Translations under genes and position numbers: made by a program
Source of the DNA: Candidatus Manganitrophaceae bacterium
GTDB lineage: Bacteria > Nitrospirota > Nitrospiria > SBBL01 > Manganitrophaceae
Length of the DNA: 11,079 nt
Reading direction: 5' to 3'
Assembly: GCA_004297235.1 (NCBI GenBank)
Contig: SCUR01000347.1
Location: 1-11,079 of the forward strand
Notes under the pieces: model-generated
Database searches by the model: none
Told to the model about the DNA's origin: nothing
The model's input: the letters and a program-made list of their open reading frames with translations, nothing else
In this document: piece after piece, positions 1-5,918 of the stretch
Position numbering within the stretch: the first letter of the stretch is position 1
Layout: every line of letters starts with the position of its first letter

Positions 1-1074
1 GCCCGCCAGCGCCGCAAGGGGGATGTGAGAGGCAAACTCGGCGAAAAAGAACATGATTAAAACCAACGCCAGGCTGTGAATAATGCTGGAGAGGCGCGAT
101 TTCGCGCCGCTTCGAACGTTCACCGCCGTCCGAGCGATCGCGCCGGTCGCGGGGATTCCTTGAAAGAAAGCGGTGACGACGTTCGCCATTCCTTGCCCGA
201 CCAGCTCTTTGTTGCTGTCGTGCCGTTCGGAGACGGTCATGCTGTCGGCGACCACCGCCGAGAGGAGCGATTCGATCGAGCCGAGCGCGGCCAGCGCCAG
301 TGCAGGCCGAATCAATAAATGAAGATCGCCCCAGGACCAGGCCGGCAGGTGGGGAGAGGGAAGAAGGTGGGGGATGGCGCCGATGGTCGGCACGTTGAGC
401 TGCATCAGGAAGGCGCCCGCCGTGGCGACGGTCAGGCCGATGAGAGAGGCGGGGACGCGGCGCGTAATGGAGACCGGGGTGACGAGCATGAGGGTGATGA
501 CGAGGCCCGTCAGGAGGAGGGCCGACAGGTTCACGTCGGGGAGATGCGCCAGCGTGGCGATGAGTTTTTCAAAAAAGGTCGCATCGCCCGCGGCGGGGAT
601 TTGAAGACCCAAGGCGTTGTTCAATTGGCCGGCGAAGATGATGACGGCGATCCCGTTGGTGAATCCGGTGATCAGAGGGTGAGGAATGTAGAGGGCGAAT
701 CGGCCCATCCGGGAGAGGCCGAGGGCGATTTGGATGACGCCGGCCAGGATGGCGGCGACCCAAAGTTTCTCGATTCCATATTGCGCGACGATCCCGGCCA
801 GGATCACCGCCATGGCGCCGGTCGGACCGGTGATCTGCACCTTCGATCCTCCGAAGATCGACGCCACCACCGCAGCGACGATGGCGGTGTAAAGGCCATA
901 CTTCGCATCGACCCCTGAGGCCAGGGCGAAAGCGAGCGCCAGGGGGAGGGCGACCACCGCGGAGGTGATGCCGCCCCAGAAGTCGCCGGAGAGGTCGACG
1001 AAATAGTTCGATTTCAAAGAGGACCAGAGTCGGTCGGCGTAAGAAGCCTGCGGTAATAAAGCGTGTGTCTTCAT
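1..1074 (-). CDS. SulP-family inorganic anion transporter (partial, C-terminus off the left edge)
   Basis: This is the first 358 residues of a multi-pass membrane transporter of the SulP (SLC26) family, which moves sulfate, bicarbonate or other anions across the inner membrane. The reading frame is open from the ATG at 1074 to base 1. Seen in the translation: GGSKVQITGPTGA (residues 75-87), the membrane segment with NGIAVIIFAGQ (140-150), ESLLSAVVAD (268-277), and GQGMANVV followed by ATGAIARTAVNVRSGA (293-324). These are signature stretches of SulP membrane domains. Typical members have about 500-600 residues and end in a cytoplasmic STAS domain; that part would lie outside the window. An in-frame TAG at 1093-1095 directly upstream rules out an earlier start. 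AGGAGG (1089-1094) lies 14 nt before the ATG, which is rather long. The gene is divergent from the Fur-family gene. The substrate cannot be assigned from sequence alone. Confidence 0.93.
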   Translation of the reverse strand, partial: MKTHALLPQASYADRLWSSLKSNYFVDLSGDFWGGITSAVVALPLALAFALASGVDAKYGLYTAIVAAVVASIFGGSKVQITGPTGAMAVILAGIVAQYGIEKLWVAAILAGVIQIALGLSRMGRFALYIPHPLITGFTNGIAVIIFAGQLNNALGLQIPAAGDATFFEKLIATLAHLPDVNLSALLLTGLVITLMLVTPVSITRRVPASLIGLTVATAGAFLMQLNVPTIGAIPHLLPSPHLPAWSWGDLHLLIRPALALAALGSIESLLSAVVADSMTVSERHDSNKELVGQGMANVVTAFFQGIPATGAIARTAVNVRSGAKSRLSSIIHSLALVLIMFFFAEFASHIPLAALAG

Positions 1075-1088
1075 CGGTCTGTTGCATT

Positions 1089-1094
1089 CCTCCT
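1089..1094 (-). promoter_or_regulatory. Ribosome binding site of sulP, next to a regulator half-site
   Basis: The minus strand reads AGGAGG here, a perfect Shine-Dalgarno, but 14 nt from the ATG at 1074. The bases between them include ATGCAACA on the minus strand (1080-1087), the same 8-mer that forms the palindrome in the divergent promoter region. The in-frame TAG at 1093-1095 makes 1074 the only sensible ATG start. Confidence 0.55.
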
Positions 1095-1120
1095 AAACGG
1101 TCTGCGGTTTAAAGGGCGGG

Positions 1121-1149
1121 TTAATCTCATGGAAAGCCTACCATATAAT
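1121..1149 (+). promoter_or_regulatory. Candidate sigma70 promoter of the Fur-family gene
   Basis: A perfect TATAAT (1144-1149) stands 17 bp after a weak -35, TTAATC (1121-1126). Transcription would start near 1156, inside the ATGCAACA/TGTTGCAT palindrome at 1148-1180. A repressor bound there would block this promoter. The -10 is strong and the -35 is poor. Confidence 0.45.
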
Positions 1150-1180
1150 GCAACATGATGCAATTAAAACGTTGTTGCAT
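1148..1180. promoter_or_regulatory. Candidate operator: ATGCAACA...TGTTGCAT palindrome in the divergent region
   Basis: ATGCAACA (1148-1155) and TGTTGCAT (1173-1180) are a perfect 8-bp inverted repeat with a 17-nt spacer. A further ATGCAA (1158-1163) lies exactly 10 bp after the first arm, on the same face of the helix. The site overlaps the -10 and start of the regulator promoter, and lies upstream of the divergent transporter. Position and symmetry suggest an autoregulatory site for the adjacent Fur-type repressor. The sequence is not the classic GATAATGATAATCATTATC Fur box, so the assignment is inference. Confidence 0.5.
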
Positions 1181-1256
1181 TTAAAGGCGGGATCGTGTAG
1201 CATCTGAAACCGCCGACGTCCCTGGAGGGATCGGCCGAAGGAAGGAGGAGACGAAA

Positions 1257-1697
1257 ATGAAAAAACACAAAGATCTCATCGCGCTGCTCAGGCACAATCA
1301 GCAGCGGATTACCCCCGCCCGGCGTTTTTTGCTCCAGTTTTTTATCGATAATCCTGCAAAGCGTCTCTCCCTGCCGGAGATCCAGGCGCATCTTCAGGAC
1401 AAGCTCCCCGGCATTAACCGATCGAGCATTTATCGAAATCTGGAGATGTTGAAGCAGCTGAGCGTCATTCAAGAGCTGGGCGTCCCCGGACAGGGGAAAC
1501 GCTATCAATTCGTCTTTGAGCAGCAGGTGCATCACTTTATTATCTGCAAGGCGTGCGGGAAGGTGGTGAAGGGGAATCGAAACCTCTTCGAAAAGGTCGA
1601 AAAGGCGTTGAAGGAGATTCATGATTTTCAGAAGGCGAATCTCTCGGTCACGTTCTATGGGTTTTGTTCGAAATGCCAGGCGGTGGAGGCAGGGTGA
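1257..1697 (+). CDS. Fur-family metal-dependent transcriptional regulator
   Basis: This is a 146-residue cytoplasmic repressor of the Fur/Zur/PerR family, close to the usual 130-150 residues. The N-terminal winged helix includes ITPARRFLLQFF (18-29) and the recognition helix NRSSIYRNLEMLKQL (54-68). The C-terminal dimerisation domain has HH at 92-93, CKACG (C97, C100) and FCSKC (C137, C140). Together these form the two CxxC pairs of the structural zinc site in this family. The start is well supported: AAGGAGG at 1242-1248 lies 8 nt before the ATG. The gene is divergent from sulP and convergent with the M48 gene at 1910. A palindrome in its promoter suggests autoregulation. The sensed metal (Fe, Zn, Mn or peroxide via Fe) cannot be decided from the residues seen; the non-canonical operator argues mildly against a classic iron Fur. 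Confidence 0.95.
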   Translation: MKKHKDLIALLRHNQQRITPARRFLLQFFIDNPAKRLSLPEIQAHLQDKLPGINRSSIYRNLEMLKQLSVIQELGVPGQGKRYQFVFEQQVHHFIICKACGKVVKGNRNLFEKVEKALKEIHDFQKANLSVTFYGFCSKCQAVEAG

Positions 1698-1751
1698 GCG
1701 TTTGCTTTTACAATTTAAGACTCAGCGGTAAGGCGGCACGGCCCCATTCTC

Positions 1752-1900
1752 ATTGCGAAGTTCGGAATTCGGAGTGCGGAATGGAAAAGAGGCGCTCCTT
1801 CTACTCTGCGGTTGCCCCTTTCGGCTTCCACGCGCGGCCTCTACACGCTTGATTCCTCATTTATTTCTCACTCCGCAATCCGAAATCCGCATTCCGCAAT
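1752..1900. repeat. MITE-like element with imperfect 32-bp inverted ends
   Basis: The stretch 1752-1783 matches the reverse complement of about 1869-1900 at roughly 26 of 32 positions without gaps, counted by eye. Both arms are built from GCGGAAT/TTCGGA-type units. About 85 bp of unrelated sequence separates them. No coding potential is evident. It sits between the convergent Fur-family and M48 genes, where a cruciform or long RNA hairpin could also act as a bidirectional terminator. A related single arm lies at 5861-5888. No target-site duplication was identified. Confidence 0.5.
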
Positions 1901-1909
1901 CGAATCTCC

Positions 1910-3031
1910 TCACTCTGCCAATTTCTTTTTGATCTGATTCCAGTCGTATGGGAGGGGTTTCGCTTTCCAAGGACCGAGCCTTTTGATTTCGGCACGGATC
2001 GCCTCGGCGCGGTCGGCGCTGGGGGGGTGGGTGGACAAGAGCGGAATGGGGACCCCTTCTTCTTTGGAGAGCCGGCTAAAAAAGGTGATCATCCCCTTTG
2101 GATCGATCTCGGCTTTTTTGAGAAGGGCGAGCGCTTTGAGATCGGCTTCCGATTCTTGGTCACGCCCGAACTTCAACACCTGCAGTTGGGCGGCGGCTTC
2201 GCCGACGGAGCCCCCTCCCCACTCGCCGATGAGCAGGGCGACGACGACCCGCCATCCCAGCTGGTGAACCATCCCCTTGAGGCTATGCCTCTGGAGGACA
2301 TGCTCGGCTTCGTGGGCCAGAACGCCGGCGACCTCTTCGGCCGAATCGGCCGCCTCAATCAGGCCGGTGAAAACAACGACATGTCCTCCCGGGATGGCAA
2401 AGGCGTTGATCGTCGGATCCTCGGCCACATGCCACTGAAAGGGATAGGGGGCTTCCTTCGCGAATCGATTGCCGATTTCCTGAACCATCTTCGTCGTTTC
2501 TCCTTCGGGAAGGAGCGTCAGATCGAGTCGGGCCTGCTCGAAGAGCAGATTTCCGAATTGCGCTTCCGAGGCGTAGGAGATGCGATGGACCGCCCATTCG
2601 GCGAGGACGTCCGATTTCCACCAAAGGGCGAGCCCCAGGAGGAGGGGAAGGAGCAGAAGGAGGGCGAGGAGAATCCCGCCGAGACGCATTCCTCGTTGAA
2701 CACGCGAGGTCCGCTTCCGCCATTGAGCCAGTTGGGGGGCCAGGGAGGGAGGGGCGGTCGTCAGGAAGATCTCTTTGGCGCGCGGATCGGAGAGAATCAG
2801 CGACCAGATCCCCTCTCCTTTCGTCCAGGTGAGGGCGATCTGGTTGTGATCGAAACCGCCGGCCGTCACCCGGAGGGCTTCGAAAGGGAGGGTCTCCTCG
2901 GTCGGCTCACCCGGCCGAAGGACCACTCCTTCCGGTGCGATCCGAATCGGAGTCCTCTCCCCATGCGGCCGGATTCCCGGTCCGAAGGAGAGGACCTCGA
3001 ATCGTTCCATTTGAGAGATTGAAGACGGCAC
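1910..3031 (-). CDS. Membrane-anchored M48-family zinc metalloprotease
   Basis: This is a 373-residue protein with an N-terminal domain of about 100 residues that I do not recognise, one strong membrane segment (about 117-138, very Leu-rich), and an M48 peptidase domain. Zinc site: HEAEH at 240-244 (H240, E241 catalytic, H244), with the third ligand most likely E293 in ESEAD (293-297), matching the ExxxD pattern of M48 enzymes. NAFAIPGG (209-216) and STHPPSADRAEAI (333-345) are also typical of the family. Single-TM M48 proteins cleave membrane or secreted substrates in quality control; the closest layout is that of Oma1- and BepA/LoiP-like proteases. No signal peptide or lipobox is seen. The start is uncertain: GTG at 3031 lies 6 nt after the AIM24 stop, consistent with translational coupling; an ATG at 3010 is the alternative. 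Neither has a strong ribosome site. Confidence 0.9.
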   Translation of the reverse strand: MPSSISQMERFEVLSFGPGIRPHGERTPIRIAPEGVVLRPGEPTEETLPFEALRVTAGGFDHNQIALTWTKGEGIWSLILSDPRAKEIFLTTAPPSLAPQLAQWRKRTSRVQRGMRLGGILLALLLLLPLLLGLALWWKSDVLAEWAVHRISYASEAQFGNLLFEQARLDLTLLPEGETTKMVQEIGNRFAKEAPYPFQWHVAEDPTINAFAIPGGHVVVFTGLIEAADSAEEVAGVLAHEAEHVLQRHSLKGMVHQLGWRVVVALLIGEWGGGSVGEAAAQLQVLKFGRDQESEADLKALALLKKAEIDPKGMITFFSRLSKEEGVPIPLLSTHPPSADRAEAIRAEIKRLGPWKAKPLPYDWNQIKKKLAE

Positions 3032-3037
3032 GATCGG

Positions 3038-3832
3038 TCAGTTGTCCCCATCCAACAGGCCGCCGAGCCCACCGAGGAGGGAGCCCTCCTCACGCCCGCG
3101 GCCGATCCCCGGCATCGCCGAATAGAGCCGGCTGGCCAAGCGGCTGAGCGGGAGCGATTGCAACCAGATCTTTCCCGGTCCCTGCAGCGTCGCGTAGAAG
3201 AATCCCTCTCCGGAGAAGAGGGCCGACTTGATTTTGCCGATATATTCAATGTCGTAGGTGACCGACGGCTGCAGGGCGACGATGCAACCGGTGTCGACCC
3301 GGATCATTTCGCCGGGGGCGAGGTTTTTCTCGGCCAAGGTCCCTCCGGCATGAATGAAGGCGAGGCCGTCTCCTTCGAGCTTCTGCATGATGAATCCCTC
3401 TCCCCCGAAGAGACCGACCCCTAACTTTTTCTGAAAGGCAATTCCGACGGAAACCCCTTTCGCGGCGCAGAGGAATGCATCTTTCTGACAGATCATCTGC
3501 CCACCCAGCTCTTTTAGGTCCATCGGAACGATCTTGCCGGGATAGGGGGCGGCAAAGGAGATCTTCTTCTTCCCGCTTCCCCGATTGATGAAGATGGTCA
3601 TAAAGAGCGACTCTCCGGTCAGGAGGCGCTTCCCCGCGCCGAGCAGAGCCCCCGTGAATCCCGACTTCTGCTGAGAGCCGTCGCCGAAGACCGTTTCCAT
3701 CTCGATCCCGTTTTCCATATACATCATCCCGCCCGCCTCGGCCACCGCCGCTTCGGCGGGGTCGAGCTCGATTTCGACATATTGCATCTCCGATCCGAAA
3801 ATTTGATAATCGATTACATCCATTCGCGCCAT
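3038..3832 (-). CDS. AIM24 / TIGR00266-family protein
   Basis: This 264-residue protein has the repeated beta-strand sequence of the AIM24 (TIGR00266) family. It shows IDYQIFGSEMQYVEIELDP (7-25), AEAGGMMYM (31-39), the Gly-rich GALLGAGKRLLTGES (61-75), GVGLFGGEGFIMQKLEGDG (138-156), AFIHAGG (158-164) and GEGFFYATLQGPG (208-220). The C-terminus is Gly-rich and low in complexity. Bacterial members are of unknown biochemical function; the yeast namesake supports inner-membrane organisation in mitochondria. The ATG at 3832 is preferred because GAGGAG (3842-3847) lies 9 nt upstream and homologous sequence begins at once. The open frame continues upstream to 4030, but only through leader and repeat sequence. 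The gene has its own promoter and is followed 6 nt later by the M48 protease, so the two are probably co-expressed. Confidence 0.9.
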   Translation of the reverse strand: MARMDVIDYQIFGSEMQYVEIELDPAEAAVAEAGGMMYMENGIEMETVFGDGSQQKSGFTGALLGAGKRLLTGESLFMTIFINRGSGKKKISFAAPYPGKIVPMDLKELGGQMICQKDAFLCAAKGVSVGIAFQKKLGVGLFGGEGFIMQKLEGDGLAFIHAGGTLAEKNLAPGEMIRVDTGCIVALQPSVTYDIEYIGKIKSALFSGEGFFYATLQGPGKIWLQSLPLSRLASRLYSAMPGIGRGREEGSLLGGLGGLLDGDN

Positions 3833-3907
3833 CTTCGAGTGCTCCTCATCAAGGTTGTTCGATCCCTTTCCCGAAAGAAAAACCTCAGGAAGGATCGCGT
3901 GGGTAGC

Positions 3908-3936
3908 ATTATATCCATCCTCGGCGTTGATCTCAA
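3908..3936 (-). promoter_or_regulatory. Sigma70-type promoter of the AIM24-M48 operon
   Basis: On the minus strand TTGAGA (3931-3936) is followed after 17 bp by a perfect TATAAT (3908-3913). Transcription would start near 3901, giving a leader of about 70 nt before the ATG at 3832. The promoter lies just downstream of the CGTGAGGCG repeat cluster, so that cluster is not part of the AIM24 message from this start. Confidence 0.65.
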
Positions 3937-3954
3937 GCCCGAAGGCGTAAAGAA

Positions 3955-4070
3955 CGTGAGGCGTTAGGCGTGAGGCGTAACGGGTAAAAGAGAAAGAATC
4001 AGATCTTTTGCCTTTACCCTTACGCCTCACGTGACCGTTCTGGTCGCCTCACGGCATTGAACGCCTCACG
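3955..4070. repeat. Cluster of five CGTGAGGCG copies with a long hairpin
   Basis: CGTGAGGCG occurs on the plus strand at 3955-3963 and 3969-3977, and as its complement CGCCTCACG at 4023-4031, 4045-4053 and 4062-4070. The inner pair extends to a 19-bp stem, 3969-3988 with 4013-4031, interrupted only by one bulged C; the loop is 24 nt. The cluster lies directly after the KefB-type stop codon (4078) and before the AIM24 promoter. It could end the antiporter transcript, although no T-run follows the stem. It is not a CRISPR array: the spacing is irregular and the copies are in both orientations. Confidence 0.75.
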
Positions 4071-4077
4071 GGTTCTG

Positions 4078-5802
4078 TTATTTTGATTGGTAATCTTTGG
4101 GGCGTTCGGAGATCTCGTTCCTCTGCTGTTCACGGAGGATGTCGAGGCCTTCCAGGAGTTGCGTCTGGACGATCTGGAAGAGATGTCTTGCATAGAGAAG
4201 CCGGGGAAGAAGGACGTAGTCGGCCCCCTCTTCATAGAAGCGCCTCGCCTCGCGAAGGGTCTCGGAGGTCACGATCACCGCGCTTTGCGGGCAGAGCGCC
4301 GTGATCTGCTTGAGCAGACGAGAGTTGGTGGTCCCTTTCAGGAAGGTATCGGGGATGGTGGAGAGGACGATCTTCGCCCCGCTGATCCCCGCGTGCCGCA
4401 AGGTCTCCGGATGCGCGATGTCTCCATAGACACAGGCGACGCCGTTCTTCTTTAAAATTTCCAAGGTCTGCGGATTGAAATCGATCACGAAGATTTTTTC
4501 TTTGAGGGAGGGCATCTCTTGATCGACTTTAAAAAGAAACGAGCTCGCCTCCTTGAAAAAACCGAGCAGGACGATTTCTTTGCCGGTTCCCTTGGCCGGA
4601 GCCGGGAGCGGGGTTTCTTGCATTGTCGGTTTGATTCTCTTGAAGCCTCGGATGATCCATCCGACCAGATGCTCGCTGTACAAAATGAGATAGGTCGAGA
4701 AAACAAGGCTCACGATCAAGCTGAGAATGACGAGCGAGATGACCGATTCATCAATGTGGCGATAGGCGGCGCCGAGGGTGACGATGACCAGTGAAAATTC
4801 ACTCACCTGAGAGAGGTTGAGAGAGGTCACGAGGCCGGTGCGAAGATCGAGCTTGAGCATGCGCAGGATTGGAAGGAGAATCACCAAGCGGCTGATCAGG
4901 ACGAATCCGGTGACCAGAAACGCCATTTTCAAGAGGTCCAGCGTAATGGCGGGCGCTTTGAGACCCAAGGCGACGAAAAAGAGGGTGATGAAGAAGTCTC
5001 GAATGCCGGTGATCTTCGCAACCACATCCAGGCTGTAGGGGAAGGCGGCGATCGAGAGGCCGGCGATCAGGGCCCCCATCTCTTTCGAGAGGCCGACGGC
5101 GTTCGCCAAACCTGAGACCAGAAAGCACCAGGAGATCGACGTGGTCAGCATCAGCTCCGGCGACTTTGCGATCCAGGCGAAGAGTCTGGGCAAAAGGTAT
5201 TTGCTGATGAAGAAGCAGAGGGAGAGGAGCCCGGCCCCCGCGAGAAGAGAGGAGAAGAGGGCCGTGATTTTCGGTTCGAGCAGGTTCGGCTGAATGGCCA
5301 GGAAGACAATCGCCCAGATATCTTGAAAGATCAGAATCCCCAGTGTGGTCCGGCCGGCCAGGGTATCGATTTCATATTTGTCATAGAGAAGCTTCACCAC
5401 GATCAGGGTGGAGCTGATGGCGAGGGCGAGGGCAAGATAGCCGAGGTTGAAACCGATTTGCCCCGAGAAGAAGCCGAACCATCGAAAAAAAAGAATCCCA
5501 AGGGCGATGCAGCCGAAAAATTGGACGGTTCCGGCCACCGCGGCCGTCTTGCCGGCATCGATCAACTTGACCAGGTTGATTTCAAGGCCGATGATGAAGA
5601 GGAGGAGGATCAACCCGATCTCCGAGATCAGCTCGATGCTCTCCTGGTCGGAGATGATGCCGAGCCCCATTTTTTGGCCCAGGAGAATCCCGCCGACAAT
5701 ATACCCTAGGATCAGCGGCTGCCTGAACTTCCGCGCGACCAGGGCCGAGAGGGTGGCAAAAATGATGCTGACCGCGATATTGGTCAGAAGGTCGAGCTGC
5801 AT
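4078..5802 (-). CDS. KefB/CPA2-type monovalent cation:proton antiporter with TrkA-N-like C-terminal domain
   Basis: This 574-residue inner-membrane protein has an N-terminal Na+/H+-exchanger domain (about residues 1-385, roughly 12 membrane segments). It carries FRQPLILGYIVGGILLG (26-42), ALAISSTLIVVKLL (126-139), the ion-site region GILIFQDIWAI (155-165, with Q160-D161), KEMGALIAGLSIA (240-252) and FFVALGLK (275-282). A cytoplasmic domain follows a Pro-rich linker (397-403): IVLLGFFKEAS (410-420), FVIDFNPQTLE (438-448), GVACVYGDIAHPETL (454-468). This matches the order of a TrkA-N/RCK domain, but the GxGxxG nucleotide loop is lost. Family members exchange K+ or Na+ for H+ and usually have NAD(H) or thiol control through this domain. 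The start ATG at 5802 has GGAG 11 nt upstream. It is 115 bp downstream of the aminotransferase and probably a separate transcription unit. Ion specificity is not assignable. Confidence 0.93.
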   Translation of the reverse strand: MQLDLLTNIAVSIIFATLSALVARKFRQPLILGYIVGGILLGQKMGLGIISDQESIELISEIGLILLLFIIGLEINLVKLIDAGKTAAVAGTVQFFGCIALGILFFRWFGFFSGQIGFNLGYLALALAISSTLIVVKLLYDKYEIDTLAGRTTLGILIFQDIWAIVFLAIQPNLLEPKITALFSSLLAGAGLLSLCFFISKYLLPRLFAWIAKSPELMLTTSISWCFLVSGLANAVGLSKEMGALIAGLSIAAFPYSLDVVAKITGIRDFFITLFFVALGLKAPAITLDLLKMAFLVTGFVLISRLVILLPILRMLKLDLRTGLVTSLNLSQVSEFSLVIVTLGAAYRHIDESVISLVILSLIVSLVFSTYLILYSEHLVGWIIRGFKRIKPTMQETPLPAPAKGTGKEIVLLGFFKEASSFLFKVDQEMPSLKEKIFVIDFNPQTLEILKKNGVACVYGDIAHPETLRHAGISGAKIVLSTIPDTFLKGTTNSRLLKQITALCPQSAVIVTSETLREARRFYEEGADYVLLPRLLYARHLFQIVQTQLLEGLDILREQQRNEISERPKDYQSK

Positions 5803-5832
5803 CGAGAGAATATCTCCGATTGGGATTTTTTT

Positions 5833-5838
5833 ATTGTA
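5833..5838 (-). promoter_or_regulatory. Possible -10 box upstream of the antiporter gene
   Basis: The minus strand reads TACAAT, 30 nt before the ATG, in an AT-rich stretch. No good -35 lies at 16-18 bp, so this is a weak call. Confidence 0.3.
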
Positions 5839-5860
5839 ACAGATTATTCTTGGAATGGAG

Positions 5861-5888
5861 GATTCGAATGCGAAATTCGGATTTCGGA
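5861..5888. repeat. Single copy of the dispersed TCCGAAATCCG repeat
   Basis: This stretch resembles the reverse complement of 1879-1906. TCCGAAATCCG is identical over 11 bp (1879-1889 on the plus strand, 5878-5888 on the minus strand), and GATTCGA/TCGAATC matches at the other end, with small differences between. It lies between the aminotransferase terminator and the antiporter gene. It appears to be one arm of the element described at 1752-1900. Confidence 0.5.
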
Positions 5889-5893
5889 GCAGG

Positions 5894-5918
5894 AAAAACG
5901 AGACTCAAGCCCCTCGTT
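5894..5918 (-). terminator. Possible intrinsic terminator of the luxE-luxC-aminotransferase operon
   Basis: On the minus strand AACGAG (5913-5918, starting with the last base of the TGA stop) pairs with CTCGTT (5897-5902) across a 10-nt loop, and a short T-run continues to 5894. The stem has only 6 bp and is not GC-rich, so termination may be partial. Confidence 0.4.

Noticed and set aside
319..918. A 199-residue open frame on the plus strand opposite sulP
   Set aside because: Highly charged, Gly/Asp/Arg-rich translation with no domain; it is the antisense of the clear SulP gene.
2027..3022. A 331-residue plus-strand open frame opposite the M48 gene
   Set aside because: Composition is Gly/Arg/Glu-rich and featureless, while the minus strand encodes HEAEH and the other M48 motifs.
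3833..4030. A longer N-terminus of the AIM24 protein
   Set aside because: It would translate the leader, the promoter and the repeat cluster; the ATG at 3832 has GAGGAG upstream and begins the family homology.
3955..4070. CRISPR array
   Set aside because: The repeat unit is only 9 bp, spacing is irregular, and copies occur in both orientations.
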